Assembly (NCBI RefSeq): GCF_009758255.1
Contig: NZ_WSEN01000001.1
Location: 1 to 64,000 of the forward strand
Length of the DNA: 64,000 nucleotides
Direction of reading: 5' to 3'
From: Microbacterium sp. MAH-37
GTDB lineage: Bacteria > Actinomycetota > Actinomycetes > Actinomycetales > Microbacteriaceae
The notes beneath the pieces are model-generated. The model searched no databases. It was not told where the DNA came from and was given only the letters and a program-made list of their open reading frames with translations. Numbering within the stretch: position 1 is the stretch's first letter; the number at the start of each line of letters is the position of its first letter. The translations under genes were made by a program, and so were the position numbers. Positions 9,208-18,310 of the stretch are shown piece after piece.

Positions 9208-9471
9208 TCAGATCAGCGAGAGCTCGCGCAGCTTCGACTCGACGTCGGCGTTCGAGGGCTCGACGTGGTGCGAGGCATCCGGGTACACGACCACGGGGAT
9301 GTTGGTGCGGCCCGAGATCTCCTTGGCGACGTCCGCAGCGGCCGGGTCGGCGACCAGGTCGACGTACGTGTACTCGATGCCCAGCTCGTCGAGCTGCTTC
9401 TTGGTGCGGATGCAGTCGCGGCACCAGTCGGCGCCGAACATGGTGATGCTGTCGGAAGCGGGAGTCGTCAT
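9208..9471 (-). CDS. Mycoredoxin / glutaredoxin-like protein (87 aa)
   Basis: A small thioredoxin-fold reductase. The redox motif is WCRDC (Cys17, Cys20), and the cis-Pro segment TNIPVVVYPD is present. Actinobacterial mycoredoxins reduce mycothiol mixed disulfides; assignment to this group rather than plain glutaredoxin is from the WCxDC pattern and the 80-90 aa size. The ATG at 9471 follows GGAG; the longer frame upstream has no ribosome site. Confidence 0.85.
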   Translation of the reverse strand: MTTPASDSITMFGADWCRDCIRTKKQLDELGIEYTYVDLVADPAAADVAKEISGRTNIPVVVYPDASHHVEPSNADVESKLRELSLI

Positions 9472-9578
9472 GTCTCCAGCGTAAGGCCGTGCAGCAGAGC
9501 GGGCGCTGGGAGAGGCGCGCCACAGGAACCCGTGAAACGATGGAGCATCGTATGCCCGCACGACAGGAGGGGACGCCG

Positions 9579-10754
9579 GTGGCTGAAGCCGTCACGGTGA
9601 TCGTGCCGACGTTCAACGAGCGCGACAACGTCGCAGAGCTCGTCGAACGCACCGCGCGCGCACTCGAGGGCAGAGAAGCCGAGATCCTCTTCGTCGACGA
9701 CAGCTCGGACGACACGATCGCGGAGGTCGAGCGGGTCGCCGCATCCGCGCGGATCCCGGTGCGCGGCATCCACCGCGAGCACAACACCGGCGGCCTCGGC
9801 GGCGCGGTTGTGCTCGGACTGCAGCAGGCGGCGCACGACGTCTGCATCGTGATGGACGGCGATCTGCAGCATCCGCCAGAGCTGCTGCCCGAGATCATCG
9901 CGCGACATGAGAAGGGCGATGCGGACGTCGTCGCGGCCTCCCGCTACATCGGCGGCGGCGACTCAGACGGGCTGGGCACGGCCGTGCGCTTCGGCGTCTC
10001 GCGGGCGGCGACCTGGCTGACCAAGGCGATGTTCCCGCGCCGGCTGTGGCGCAGCACCGACCCGATGACCGGCTACTTCCTCGTCGACCGGAGGAGCGTC
10101 GACGTGGACGGCCTGCGTCCGCAGGGCTTCAAGATCCTGCTCGAGATCCTGGTGCGCTCCGATGTGCGCGTCGCCGAGGTGCCGATGTCGTTCGGCGAGC
10201 GGCGGCACGGCACGTCGAAGGCGTCGCTGCGGCAGGGTGGGACGTTCATCGCGCACCTCGCGCGGCTGCGGTTCGGCAAGATGAGCCTGTTCGCGCTGAT
10301 CGGACTGCTCGGCGCGGTCGCGAACGTCGGCATCATGTGGGTGCTGACCAGGGCGGGAATGCCGTACATCTGGGCGGCGATCATCGGCGCCGAGGTCACG
10401 ATCATCGGCAACTTCCTGCTGCAGGAGCGATTCGTGTTCGCCGACCTGCGCGCGGACGCGCGAGGGGTATGGGTGCGATTCGCCGCATCCTTCGCGTTCA
10501 ACAACGTCGAGGCCGCGGTGCGCATCCCGGTGATGGCGCTCATGGTCGAGAACTGGCACATCTCCAGCGTGCTCGCGACCGCGCTCTCGCTGGTGGTCGC
10601 GTTCTTCGCGCGATTCCTGTTCCACGCGCTGGTCGTCTACGCGCCGCGCGGGAGGAAGGCGGATGCCGCGGCATCCGAGCCGTCGACCGACACCGCCGGC
10701 CAGCGGATCATCCGCGCGATCGACGCTGAGGCGATGCGGCCGGGCGAGCTGTAG
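9579..10754 (+). CDS. Polyprenol-phosphate glycosyltransferase (GT2) fused to a GtrA domain (391 aa)
   Basis: The N-terminal about 240 residues are a GT2 transferase of the dolichol-phosphate mannose synthase type: IVPTFNERDNV, EILFVDDSSDDT, metal-binding VMDGDLQHPP and GGGDSDG. The C-terminal part (about 250-370) has four TM segments of the GtrA type. It would load a sugar, probably mannose, onto a membrane polyprenol phosphate for outside glycosylation. The GTG at 9579 is chosen because AGGAGG (9565-9570) lies 8 nt upstream; earlier in-frame ATGs (9540, 9552) lack one. Confidence 0.88.
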   Translation: MAEAVTVIVPTFNERDNVAELVERTARALEGREAEILFVDDSSDDTIAEVERVAASARIPVRGIHREHNTGGLGGAVVLGLQQAAHDVCIVMDGDLQHPPELLPEIIARHEKGDADVVAASRYIGGGDSDGLGTAVRFGVSRAATWLTKAMFPRRLWRSTDPMTGYFLVDRRSVDVDGLRPQGFKILLEILVRSDVRVAEVPMSFGERRHGTSKASLRQGGTFIAHLARLRFGKMSLFALIGLLGAVANVGIMWVLTRAGMPYIWAAIIGAEVTIIGNFLLQERFVFADLRADARGVWVRFAASFAFNNVEAAVRIPVMALMVENWHISSVLATALSLVVAFFARFLFHALVVYAPRGRKADAAASEPSTDTAGQRIIRAIDAEAMRPGEL

Positions 10755-10786
10755 TCCCGCACGATGCGCGCGGCACCGCCTGCCGC

Positions 10787-10792
10787 TAATCT
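10787..10792 (+). promoter_or_regulatory. -10 box (TAATCT) for leaderless ltrA
   Basis: TAATCT ends 6 nt before the GTG start at 10799 and no ribosome binding site is present. It fits a leaderless transcript; no clear -35 is visible. Confidence 0.6.
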
Positions 10793-10798
10793 GTCGCC

Positions 10799-11959
10799 GT
10801 GAGCGACACCACGACGACCCGATTCCGGCTGAGCAGGATGCTGCCGCGCGACCCTGCCCAGCCGCATCGTGCAGCGAGCTCACTCGAGCTGTTCTTCGAC
10901 CTGGTGTTCGTGGTCGCCGTCAGCATCGCCTCGGCGCAACTGCACCACGCGCTGCGTGAAGGGCATCTGCTGGACGGCATCCTCAGTTACCTGATGGTGT
11001 TCTTCGCGATCTGGTGGGCGTGGATGAACTTCACCTGGTTCGCGACGTCGTTCGACAACGACGACTGGCTGTACCGGGTGCTGACGATCGTGCAGATGAG
11101 CGGTGTGCTCGTGCTCGCCGCCGGCATCCCGCGCGCCTTCGTCGAGCATTCCTTCCTGCTGCTGGTCATCGGCTACATCGTGATGCGCATCGCGATGGTC
11201 GCGCAGTGGCTGCGTGCCGCGCGCTCGACCGCGGAGTATCGGCGCACGGCACTCTTCTACGCTGTGGGCATCGCCGTCGTGCAGGTGCTGTGGGTGCTGT
11301 TCCTGTTCGTGCCGTCGGCCTGGCAGCTCGTCGCGTTCGTCGTGCTCGCGGCGCTCGAGCTGGCGGTGCCGCTGCTCGCAGAGGCGCAGAACACGACGCC
11401 GTGGCATCCGCACCACGTCACCGAGCGGTACTCGCTGTTCACGCTGATCGTGCTGGGCGAGACGATCCTCGCCTCGGCGAACGCCGTGATCGGAGCCCTC
11501 GATGAGGTGGAGTCGCTGCTGCCGCTGATCTCGATCTCGGCGTTGACGCTGATCGCGGCGGCGTCGATGTGGTGGATCTACTTCTGGCCCCCGCACCACA
11601 GGGCCATCACGACGATGCGCAGCTCGTTCAGCTACGGCTACGCCCACTACTTCGTGCTCGCCGCGGCCGCGGCGTTCTCGGTGGGGATCGAGCTGCAGAT
11701 CGACCTGCTCACGGGTGAGGGCCACGTGGCCCCGCTGGTCGCGGCGTTCGCGGTGGCGATCCCGATCGCGGTGTTCCTGCTGGCGATCTGGTGGATCGCG
11801 ATCCGTGCGAACGCCGACCCCGTGGTGAACGCCGTCGTGCCCGGGGGAGCCGTGCTGGTGCTCGTCGACGCCGTGCTGCCGCTGCCGGTCGCGCTGACGA
11901 CGGTGATCCTCGTCGCCGTGGTCGTGGTGCTGGTGATCCGCCGGCCGCTGCGGCGCTGA
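10799..11959 (+). CDS. ltrA: Low temperature requirement protein A (LtrA) family membrane protein (386 aa)
   Basis: An integral membrane protein with about ten TM segments. The family signature SSLELFFDLVFVVAVSIAS follows the N-terminal basic segment, and the paired ITERYSLFTLIVLGE-like stretch is also present. LtrA was first tied to growth in the cold in Listeria; its biochemical role is unknown. The start is GTG with a leaderless-type promoter. Confidence 0.9.
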   Translation: MSDTTTTRFRLSRMLPRDPAQPHRAASSLELFFDLVFVVAVSIASAQLHHALREGHLLDGILSYLMVFFAIWWAWMNFTWFATSFDNDDWLYRVLTIVQMSGVLVLAAGIPRAFVEHSFLLLVIGYIVMRIAMVAQWLRAARSTAEYRRTALFYAVGIAVVQVLWVLFLFVPSAWQLVAFVVLAALELAVPLLAEAQNTTPWHPHHVTERYSLFTLIVLGETILASANAVIGALDEVESLLPLISISALTLIAAASMWWIYFWPPHHRAITTMRSSFSYGYAHYFVLAAAAAFSVGIELQIDLLTGEGHVAPLVAAFAVAIPIAVFLLAIWWIAIRANADPVVNAVVPGGAVLVLVDAVLPLPVALTTVILVAVVVVLVIRRPLRR

Positions 11960-11984
11960 GACCGCTCCGCCCGAAACCGGGGGG

Positions 11985-12590
11985 TCAGGAGGCGCCGAGC
12001 ACGCCGGCGACGGCGGCGTGCAGCATCGAGCCGCGGGTCTGGGAGTCGCCCCAGCGCACCAGGCTCTGCGCGTTCAGGCCGTCGACCATGCCCAGGATCT
12101 GCCAGGCGGCGCCGGTCGGATCCGAGGTGCGGAACTCGCCGGAGTCGACACCGCGCACGATCACGTCGCGGATCAGATCGCGCCAGCCGTCCATCTCCGA
12201 GCGCACCGCCTGCGCGAGCGGCTCGTTGCGCAGGCCGTGCGCCCACGCCTCGACCCACACCAGGGTGACGTCATCACGGGTGCCGTCGATCATGGTGTCG
12301 AGCAGCGCGTCCATGCTGGCGGTCGCGGTTTCGGGAACGGCGACGAGCGCGGCCACCTCGCGCCGCTCGTCGGCGACGATCCGCTGGAAGACGTCGGCGA
12401 CGAGCCGGTCCATGCCGTCCGAGTAGTGCGCGACGAGTGCCGGGGTGACACCGGCACGGGTGGCCACCGCGCGCAGCGTCACCGCGCTGATCCCAGACTC
12501 CAGAGCGAGGGATCGGGCGGCCGCGGTGATCTCGGCGGCGCGCTCCTGCGGGGCCTTGCGGCGGGCGCGGGGGCGTTCGGCGGTTGACAT
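11985..12590 (-). CDS. TetR-family regulator, divergent from the amide/deiminase operon (201 aa)
   Basis: The N-terminal helix-turn-helix spans about residues 20-60 (AAEITAAARSLALESGISAVTLRAVATRAGVTPALVAHY); the rest is a ligand-binding domain like that of regulators of amine and betaine use. Its minus-strand -10 (TAGGCT, plus 12600-12605) puts its -35 on the palindrome at 12623-12642, so it very probably represses itself and the divergent operon. The ligand is likely a substrate of that operon; this is inference. Confidence 0.9.
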   Translation of the reverse strand: MSTAERPRARRKAPQERAAEITAAARSLALESGISAVTLRAVATRAGVTPALVAHYSDGMDRLVADVFQRIVADERREVAALVAVPETATASMDALLDTMIDGTRDDVTLVWVEAWAHGLRNEPLAQAVRSEMDGWRDLIRDVIVRGVDSGEFRTSDPTGAAWQILGMVDGLNAQSLVRWGDSQTRGSMLHAAVAGVLGAS

Positions 12591-12622
12591 GATGCGGTCA
12601 GCCTACTACTGTCATCCACAGT

Positions 12623-12642
12623 TATTGATCGCATGATCAATA
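12623..12642. promoter_or_regulatory. TetR operator, perfect 8-bp palindrome
   Basis: TATTGATC-GCAT-GATCAATA is a perfect inverted repeat with a 4-bp centre, in the 68-bp gap between the tetR and deiminase genes. It overlaps the -35 region of tetR and lies 17 nt before the deiminase start. Confidence 0.8.
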
Positions 12643-12658
12643 TGTCGAGGAGGACAGC

Positions 12659-13774
12659 ATGGGATGGCGGATGCCACACGAGGGCGACCCGCACGAGCGC
12701 ACCTGGATGGCGTTCCCGCGCGCCGGCGTCACGCTGGGCTCGGGGGCGGAGCACCAGGAGAGCGGCTACCGCGCGTGGGCCGACACCGCCCTCGCGATCG
12801 CTGAGTTCGAGCCCGTCACGATGCTGGTCGACCCGACCGAGACACACCGCGCTCGCCGCATGCTCGGTGGCGCCGTCGAGATCGTCGAAGTCCCGGTGGA
12901 CGAGTTCTGGCTGCGCGACTCGGGCCCGACGTTCGTCGTCGACGATGAGCGCCCCGGTGCGCTCGGCGCGGTGGATTGGATCTTCAACGGCTGGGGCGCG
13001 CCGGCCTGGGCCGAGTGGCAGAAGGCCGCGCAGCACGCCCGCGTCGTCGCCGAGCAGGTCGGGGCCGAGCTTGTCTCCAGCCTGCTGGTGAACGAGGGCG
13101 GCGGCATCCACGTCGACGGCGAGGGCACGGTGCTCGCGACCGACACCGTGCAGCTCGACCCGAACCGCAACCCGCTCGCCGACCGGGAGCGCGTCGAGGC
13201 CGAGTTCGCCCGCACGATCGGTGCCGAGAAGGTGGTCTGGCTGCCGCGCGGCCTCACTGCCGACTACGAGGAGCTCGGCACCAACGGGCACGTCGACATC
13301 GTCGCCACCATCCCCTCGCCCGGTCGCCTGCTGCTGCACTCGCAGCCGGATGCCGCGCATCCCGACCACGTCGTCACCCGTGAGCTGCGCGAGCACCTCG
13401 CCGCGCAGACGGATGCCGCCGGCCGCTCCTTCGAGATCATCGACCTGCCGGCACCGGAGACGCTGCGCGTGGACGGCGACTTCGTCGACTACAGCTACGT
13501 CAACCACCTTGTCGTGAACGGCGGGGTGATCGCCTGCGGCTTCGGTGAGCAGGCGGCGGATGCCCGGGCGCGAGCCATCCTCGAGGACGCCTATCCCGGA
13601 CGCCGCGTGGTGACCGTCGACGCCCGTCCGATCTTCGCCCGCGGCGGCGGCATCCACTGCATCACCCAGCAGCAGCCCCTCACCCGGGTCCGCTCAGTAC
13701 GGCGCTCGTCGCTGCGCTCCTCGCTCAGGAGCCGGGTGTGGGGGGAGGGTGCTCGTGATGTTCGAAGTCACTGA
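12659..13774 (+). CDS. Agmatine deiminase / peptidylarginine-deiminase family, with extra C-terminal tail (371 aa)
   Basis: Hydrolyses a guanidino group to a ureido group plus ammonia. Family motifs run in order: HERTWMAFP, DEFWLRDSGPTFV, FNGWG, NEGGGIHVDGEGTVLATD, NGHVDIVAT, and catalytic Cys334 in GGGIHCITQQQP. Family members end soon after this motif; here a basic 31-residue tail (341-371) follows, encoded by a dispersed repeat and overlapping the amidase start. GAGGAGGAC precedes ATG 12659. First gene of a five-gene operon. No carbamoylputrescine amidase of the nitrilase family is nearby, so agmatine itself may not be the substrate. Confidence 0.88.
   Translation: MGWRMPHEGDPHERTWMAFPRAGVTLGSGAEHQESGYRAWADTALAIAEFEPVTMLVDPTETHRARRMLGGAVEIVEVPVDEFWLRDSGPTFVVDDERPGALGAVDWIFNGWGAPAWAEWQKAAQHARVVAEQVGAELVSSLLVNEGGGIHVDGEGTVLATDTVQLDPNRNPLADRERVEAEFARTIGAEKVVWLPRGLTADYEELGTNGHVDIVATIPSPGRLLLHSQPDAAHPDHVVTRELREHLAAQTDAAGRSFEIIDLPAPETLRVDGDFVDYSYVNHLVVNGGVIACGFGEQAADARARAILEDAYPGRRVVTVDARPIFARGGGIHCITQQQPLTRVRSVRRSSLRSSLRSRVWGEGARDVRSH
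13691..13738 (+). repeat. Dispersed GC-rich repeat inside the deiminase 3' end
   Basis: This 48-bp stretch (CGCTCAGTACGGCGCTCGTC and on) resembles 59502-59550, which is intergenic, with one small gap. Here it encodes most of the extra basic tail of the deiminase. Confidence 0.6.
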
Positions 13775-15479
13775 GGCATCCATCGCCGACCTCCGTGCGG
13801 CGCTCGAGAACGGCACCGTCACCGCCGTCGACCTCGTCGACGCCTACCTCGCGCGCATCGACGCCTTCGACGGCCCGGACACCGCCACGGCTCTGAACGC
13901 GGTCGTCGTCCGCAACCCCGAGGCGCGGGCCCAGGCCGCGGCATCCGACGCCCGTCGCGCCGCCGGCGAGACGCGAGGTCCTCTGGACGGCATCCCGTAC
14001 ACGGCGAAGGACAGCTACCTCGTCGCCGGCCTCACCGCGGCATCGGGATCCCCGGCCTTCGCCGACCTGGTCGCCCAGCGCGACGCGTTCACGATCGAGC
14101 GGCTGCGCGCCGCCGGTGCGATCTGCCTGGGCCTGACGAACATGCCCCCGATGGCCAACGGCGGCATGCAGCGTGGCGTCTACGGCCGCGCCGAGAGCCC
14201 TTACAGCGCGGACTGGCTGACCAGCGCCTTCGGCTCCGGGTCGTCGAACGGCTCGGGCACCGCGACCGCGGCGAGCTTCGCCGCTTTCGGACTCGGCGAG
14301 GAGACCTGGTCGAGCGGACGAGCACCGGCGTCGAACAACGCCTTGTGCGCGTACACGCCCTCGCGCGGCGTCATCTCGGTGCGCGGCAACTGGCCGCTCG
14401 TGCCGACCATGGACGTCGTCGTGCCGCACACCCGCACCATGGCCGACCTGTTCGAGGTGCTGGACGTCATCGTCGCTGACGACGCCGAGCTGCGCGGCGA
14501 CTTCTGGCGTGTACAGCCGTGGGCGCCGATCCCCGCGGCATCCGAGGTGCGGCCGGAGTCGTACCCGGCGCTGGCAACCGGCAGCGGTGCCCTGCAGGGC
14601 CGCCGGTTCGGCGTGCCGCGCATGTACATCAACCAGGATCCGGATGCCGGCACCGGCACCACGATCGGAGGCCCGACCGGTCAGCGCATCGAGACCCGGG
14701 CATCCGTCATCGCCCTCTGGGAGCAGGCACGGCGCGACCTGGAAGCCGCAGGCGCCGAGGTCGTCGAGGTCGACTTCCCGTTGGTCACGAACTACGAGGG
14801 AGACCGCGCCGGCGCACCGACCCTGAAGACCCGCGGCCTGGTCAGCGAGCGGTTCCTGCGCTCCGAGATCGAGGACCTCTCTGCCTGGGCCTGGGACGAC
14901 TTCCTGCGCGCGAACGCCGACCCGGCACTGGACCGGCTCGAACTCGTCGACGGCGCGCGCATCTTCCCGCGGCCCGAGGGTGCGCTGCCCGACCGCTACA
15001 CCGGCTTCGACGACGACATCGCCGAGTACCCGGCGTTCGTGCGCGAGCGTCCGCACGCCGCGTTCACCGACATCCCGTACCTCGAGGAGGGTGTGCGCGG
15101 TCTCGAGGAGACCCGCCGCATCGACCTCGAGGAGTGGATGGACGGCCTCGGTCTCGACGCCGTGATCTTCCCCGCCGTCGCAGACGTCGGCCCCGCCGAC
15201 ATGGACGTGAACCCGGTATCCGCCGACGCCGGATGGCGCAACGGCGTCTGGGTGGCGAACGGCAACCTCGCCATCCGCCACCTCGGCGTGCCCACCGTCA
15301 CCGTGCCGATGGGCACGATGGCCGACATCGGGATGCCCGTGGGTCTGACCTTCGCCGGCCGCGGCTGGGACGACACCGCGCTGCTGCGCCTCGTCGCCGC
15401 CTTCGAGGCGACCGGCGCTCGCCGCACCCCGCCGCCGCGCACTCCCGCTCTCCCCGTCGACGGAGAGGAACTCTCATGA
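13758..15479 (+). CDS. Amidase, amidase-signature family (573 aa)
   Basis: Hydrolyses a carboxamide. The Ser-cisSer-Lys triad is visible: Lys84 in PYTAKDSYL, Ser162 in GSGSSNGSGTA and Ser186 in EETWSSGRAPAS, where Trp-Ser replaces the common Gly-Gly just before the nucleophile. Several starts are possible (GTG 13749, GTG 13755, ATG 13758); 13758 has GAGGG 8 nt upstream. It overlaps the deiminase gene by 17 nt and the next gene by ATGA, so it is part of one operon. Confidence 0.92.
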   Translation: MFEVTEASIADLRAALENGTVTAVDLVDAYLARIDAFDGPDTATALNAVVVRNPEARAQAAASDARRAAGETRGPLDGIPYTAKDSYLVAGLTAASGSPAFADLVAQRDAFTIERLRAAGAICLGLTNMPPMANGGMQRGVYGRAESPYSADWLTSAFGSGSSNGSGTATAASFAAFGLGEETWSSGRAPASNNALCAYTPSRGVISVRGNWPLVPTMDVVVPHTRTMADLFEVLDVIVADDAELRGDFWRVQPWAPIPAASEVRPESYPALATGSGALQGRRFGVPRMYINQDPDAGTGTTIGGPTGQRIETRASVIALWEQARRDLEAAGAEVVEVDFPLVTNYEGDRAGAPTLKTRGLVSERFLRSEIEDLSAWAWDDFLRANADPALDRLELVDGARIFPRPEGALPDRYTGFDDDIAEYPAFVRERPHAAFTDIPYLEEGVRGLEETRRIDLEEWMDGLGLDAVIFPAVADVGPADMDVNPVSADAGWRNGVWVANGNLAIRHLGVPTVTVPMGTMADIGMPVGLTFAGRGWDDTALLRLVAAFEATGARRTPPPRTPALPVDGEELS

Positions 15480-16579
15480 CCTCGCCGTTCCCCCGCCCCG
15501 AAGACCGCCTGCAGATCGCCGTCTCCGATGCAGACCCGTTCGCCCGCGGTGCCGAGCGCGGCAGGCAGCTGCGCGAGACGCTGCCCGGCACGATCGAGGC
15601 GTACGACCGCCTGTTCCGCCTCGGCGAACTCGACGAGAAGACGGTGCGCGACGACGCCGAGCGGCTGCTCGACGCCGTCGGTGTCCACCGTCCGGCGCTG
15701 CGTGCGCAGATCGAGGGTGTCGCCGCCGGCGCGGATGCCGAACTCTGGCGCATCGCGGCGCTGAACGGCCGAACCGAGATCCTGTCCCGCAGCGTCGCCG
15801 TACCGCCGGGGGAGTGCTCGACCATCGTGCGCTCCATCCGCGATTCGGAAGGCCGTGCGCACACGATGGGCGTGCAGACCTGGGACTGGCACATGGAGAT
15901 CGCGCCGTACTGGCACACGGTCGTCTCCCGCGGCGGCGCCCACGACTACGCAGGGCTCACCGAGTGCGGCATCCTCGGCAAGATCGGTGTGAACAGCGCC
16001 GGTGTCGCGCTGCACTTCAACATCCTCGGGCACCGGGCCGACCGGCCCGAGGGCATCCCGATGCACGTGCTCGCCGCGCTGGTGCTCGAAGAGGCGACCA
16101 GCGCCGCGCACGCCGTCGAACTGGTGCGCGATGCGCCGGTCACGAGTTCCGGCTCCTTTGCGCTGTTCGACGATCAGGGTGACGCCGTACTGCTCGACAT
16201 CAGCCCGGAGGGTGTGTTCGAGGCGCCCGCGATCACCGAGGGCACCTGGCTGCGCACGAACCACTTCCTCACGGCCGAGCCGGCCGCCGACGAGAAGACC
16301 TGGCTGTACCAGCCGGACTCCGGTCAGCGCTGGGACTTCCTGCGCGACCGGCTGACGCGGGGAGCTGCCCCGGCGGATGCCGACCAGCTCCGCGCCGCGC
16401 TCGTCACCGGCGACGGCCAGCCGCCGGTGACCTGCGTTCCCGACCTCGCGCTGCCGATGGGGCAGCGCTGGGCGAGCCTCGCCACGGTCGTGCTCGACCC
16501 GTCCGCGCGTCGCGCCGACGTGCTCGACGGCACTCCGGCTGAGAACACCACCCGTCCGCACATCGAGCTCGCACTCTGA
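15476..16579 (+). CDS. C45-type acyltransferase/peptidase (isopenicillin-N acyltransferase-like, 367 aa)
   Basis: A self-processing Ntn hydrolase family whose members cleave or transfer acyl groups on amide bonds. The predicted nucleophile is Cys114 in PPGECSTIV, which would become the new N-terminus after autocleavage. The LTECGILGKIGVNSAGVAL segment is typical of the family. It starts inside the amidase stop (ATGA), so the two are co-translated. Bacterial members usually hydrolyse N-acyl amides; with an amidase, an amidohydrolase and a deiminase next to it, a scavenged N-acylated nitrogen compound is the likely substrate (inference). Confidence 0.85.
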   Translation: MTSPFPRPEDRLQIAVSDADPFARGAERGRQLRETLPGTIEAYDRLFRLGELDEKTVRDDAERLLDAVGVHRPALRAQIEGVAAGADAELWRIAALNGRTEILSRSVAVPPGECSTIVRSIRDSEGRAHTMGVQTWDWHMEIAPYWHTVVSRGGAHDYAGLTECGILGKIGVNSAGVALHFNILGHRADRPEGIPMHVLAALVLEEATSAAHAVELVRDAPVTSSGSFALFDDQGDAVLLDISPEGVFEAPAITEGTWLRTNHFLTAEPAADEKTWLYQPDSGQRWDFLRDRLTRGAAPADADQLRAALVTGDGQPPVTCVPDLALPMGQRWASLATVVLDPSARRADVLDGTPAENTTRPHIELAL

Positions 16580-16599
16580 CCTGATCGAAGAGGATCCCC

Positions 16600-18243
16600 A
16601 TGACTGAGACCACCACCGTCTATCGCAACGCCGTCGTCTTCGATGGACTGGCGGATGCTCCGCTGCAGTCCGCGTTCGCGGTCCGCGGCGACCGCATCCT
16701 CGCCGTCGGCACCGAGGAGGACGTGCGCGCCGCCGCGGGGACGGATGCTGCGGTCGTCGACCTGGACGGGGCGTTCGCGATGCCCGGTGTCATCGAGGCG
16801 CACGCCCACCTCGCGATGTTCGGCCACGCACAGGGCAAGGTGCAGCTGCGCGACTGCACCTCGGTGGAGCAGATCCAGCAGCGGCTGCTCGAGGCGCGTG
16901 CGGCGAACCCGGACGCGGAGGTCATCGAGGGCGTCAGCTGGCTGTTCGACGCCCTCCCCGAGGGAGTCACCCAGCCGACCGCGGCGATGATCGACGAGGT
17001 CATCGACGACATCCCGGTCTTCCTGGACGCGAACGACCTGCACAGCACGTGGGTGAACACGGCGGCGCTGCGCGCCGCGGGCATCGACCGCGACACCGCC
17101 GACCCGATCGGTGGCGAGGTCGTGCGTGACGAGCATGGCGACGCCACAGGCTTCCTGCTCGAGACCGCCGCGATGGACCTGCTCGCCGACTACCTCGACG
17201 GCATCCGCACCGACGAGGAGGTCGATGGACACCTCGATCTCGCCTTCGACGCCTACCTCGCCGCCGGCGTCACCGGCGCCGCCGACATGGGCATGACCGA
17301 GCAGTCGATGGCGGCCCTCCGCCGGCGGCTCGACCGCGACGGGCGCCTGCCCTTCCCCGTGACCGCGCATTGGTGGCTGAGCTCCACCGGCGACCCCGCG
17401 GCCGACCTCGCCCAGGTGCAGCGCGCCGTGCAGCTGCGCGACGAGCTCGCCGCCACCGGCACGCCGTGGCTGAAGGTGGTCGGCGTGAAGTTCATCCTCG
17501 ACGGCGTCATCGACGCCTGCACCGCCGCGATGGTGCGCCCGTACGCGGACGGGTCCAACGCCGACCCGATCTGGAGTCGCGAGGCCGCGACGCCGGTCGC
17601 GATCGCCGCGGACCGCGCCGGCCTGCAGCTCGCGATGCACGCCATCGGCGACGCCGCGAGCGCCCTCGCCGTCGACCTCGTCGAGGCCTGCGAGCAGGCG
17701 AACGGCACCGGCACCGGCCGGCGTCCCCGCATCGAGCACCTGGAGTCGGTCGCCCCCGAGACCGTCGCGCGGATGCGGGAGCACGGTGTCGCCGCATCCA
17801 TGCAGCCGGTGCACTGCGACCCCGCCATCCTGGACAACTGGATGGCGGTGCTCGGCGACCAGCGTGCCGAGGACGGCTTCCCGTGGAAGTGGTTCCGCGA
17901 CGTCGACGTCCCCGTCGCCCTGGGCACCGACGCCCCCACGGCACCCCACGAGGCTCTGCACAACCTGTTCATCGCGATGTCCGGCCGGTCCTCCATCGAC
18001 CGTGCTCTGCCGCCGTACCACCCGGAGCGCGCATTCACCGCCGCACAGGCGCTCGCCGCCGCGACCTCCGGTGCGGCGCACGTCGGCGCGATCGACGACG
18101 CCTACGGGCGGATCGCCCCCGGCTTCTTCGCGAACATCGCCGTGCTCGACGTCGACCCGCTGACCGCCCCGACCGACGACCTGCTCACCGGCGCTGTGCT
18201 CCTCACCCTGGTGCACGGCGAAGCCGCCTACCGGCGGCGCTGA
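16600..18243 (+). CDS. Amidohydrolase family protein, YtcJ/amidohydrolase_3 type (547 aa)
   Basis: A metal-dependent hydrolase. Seen are the metal-binding EAHAH motif (His68, His70), later His residues in HAIGDAAS and the RIEHLES segment, and Asp in GTDAPTAPHEAL. Length and C-terminal PERAFTAAQAL..PGFFANIAVLD match the YtcJ-like group, which acts on amides, carbamates or cyclic ureides. It lies 20 nt after the C45 gene with AAGAGGA before the ATG. Confidence 0.9.
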   Translation: MTETTTVYRNAVVFDGLADAPLQSAFAVRGDRILAVGTEEDVRAAAGTDAAVVDLDGAFAMPGVIEAHAHLAMFGHAQGKVQLRDCTSVEQIQQRLLEARAANPDAEVIEGVSWLFDALPEGVTQPTAAMIDEVIDDIPVFLDANDLHSTWVNTAALRAAGIDRDTADPIGGEVVRDEHGDATGFLLETAAMDLLADYLDGIRTDEEVDGHLDLAFDAYLAAGVTGAADMGMTEQSMAALRRRLDRDGRLPFPVTAHWWLSSTGDPAADLAQVQRAVQLRDELAATGTPWLKVVGVKFILDGVIDACTAAMVRPYADGSNADPIWSREAATPVAIAADRAGLQLAMHAIGDAASALAVDLVEACEQANGTGTGRRPRIEHLESVAPETVARMREHGVAASMQPVHCDPAILDNWMAVLGDQRAEDGFPWKWFRDVDVPVALGTDAPTAPHEALHNLFIAMSGRSSIDRALPPYHPERAFTAAQALAAATSGAAHVGAIDDAYGRIAPGFFANIAVLDVDPLTAPTDDLLTGAVLLTLVHGEAAYRRR

Positions 18244-18310
18244 CCCCCCTCTGAAACCCGAATGCCCCCTGCAGCGACGCAGGAGGGAACTTGTCCTGGA
18301 AGGACCTTCA

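Noticed and set aside
9489..9578. N-terminal extension of the glycosyltransferase
   Set aside because: Earlier in-frame starts lack a ribosome site, while GTG 9579 has AGGAGG and the family begins there.
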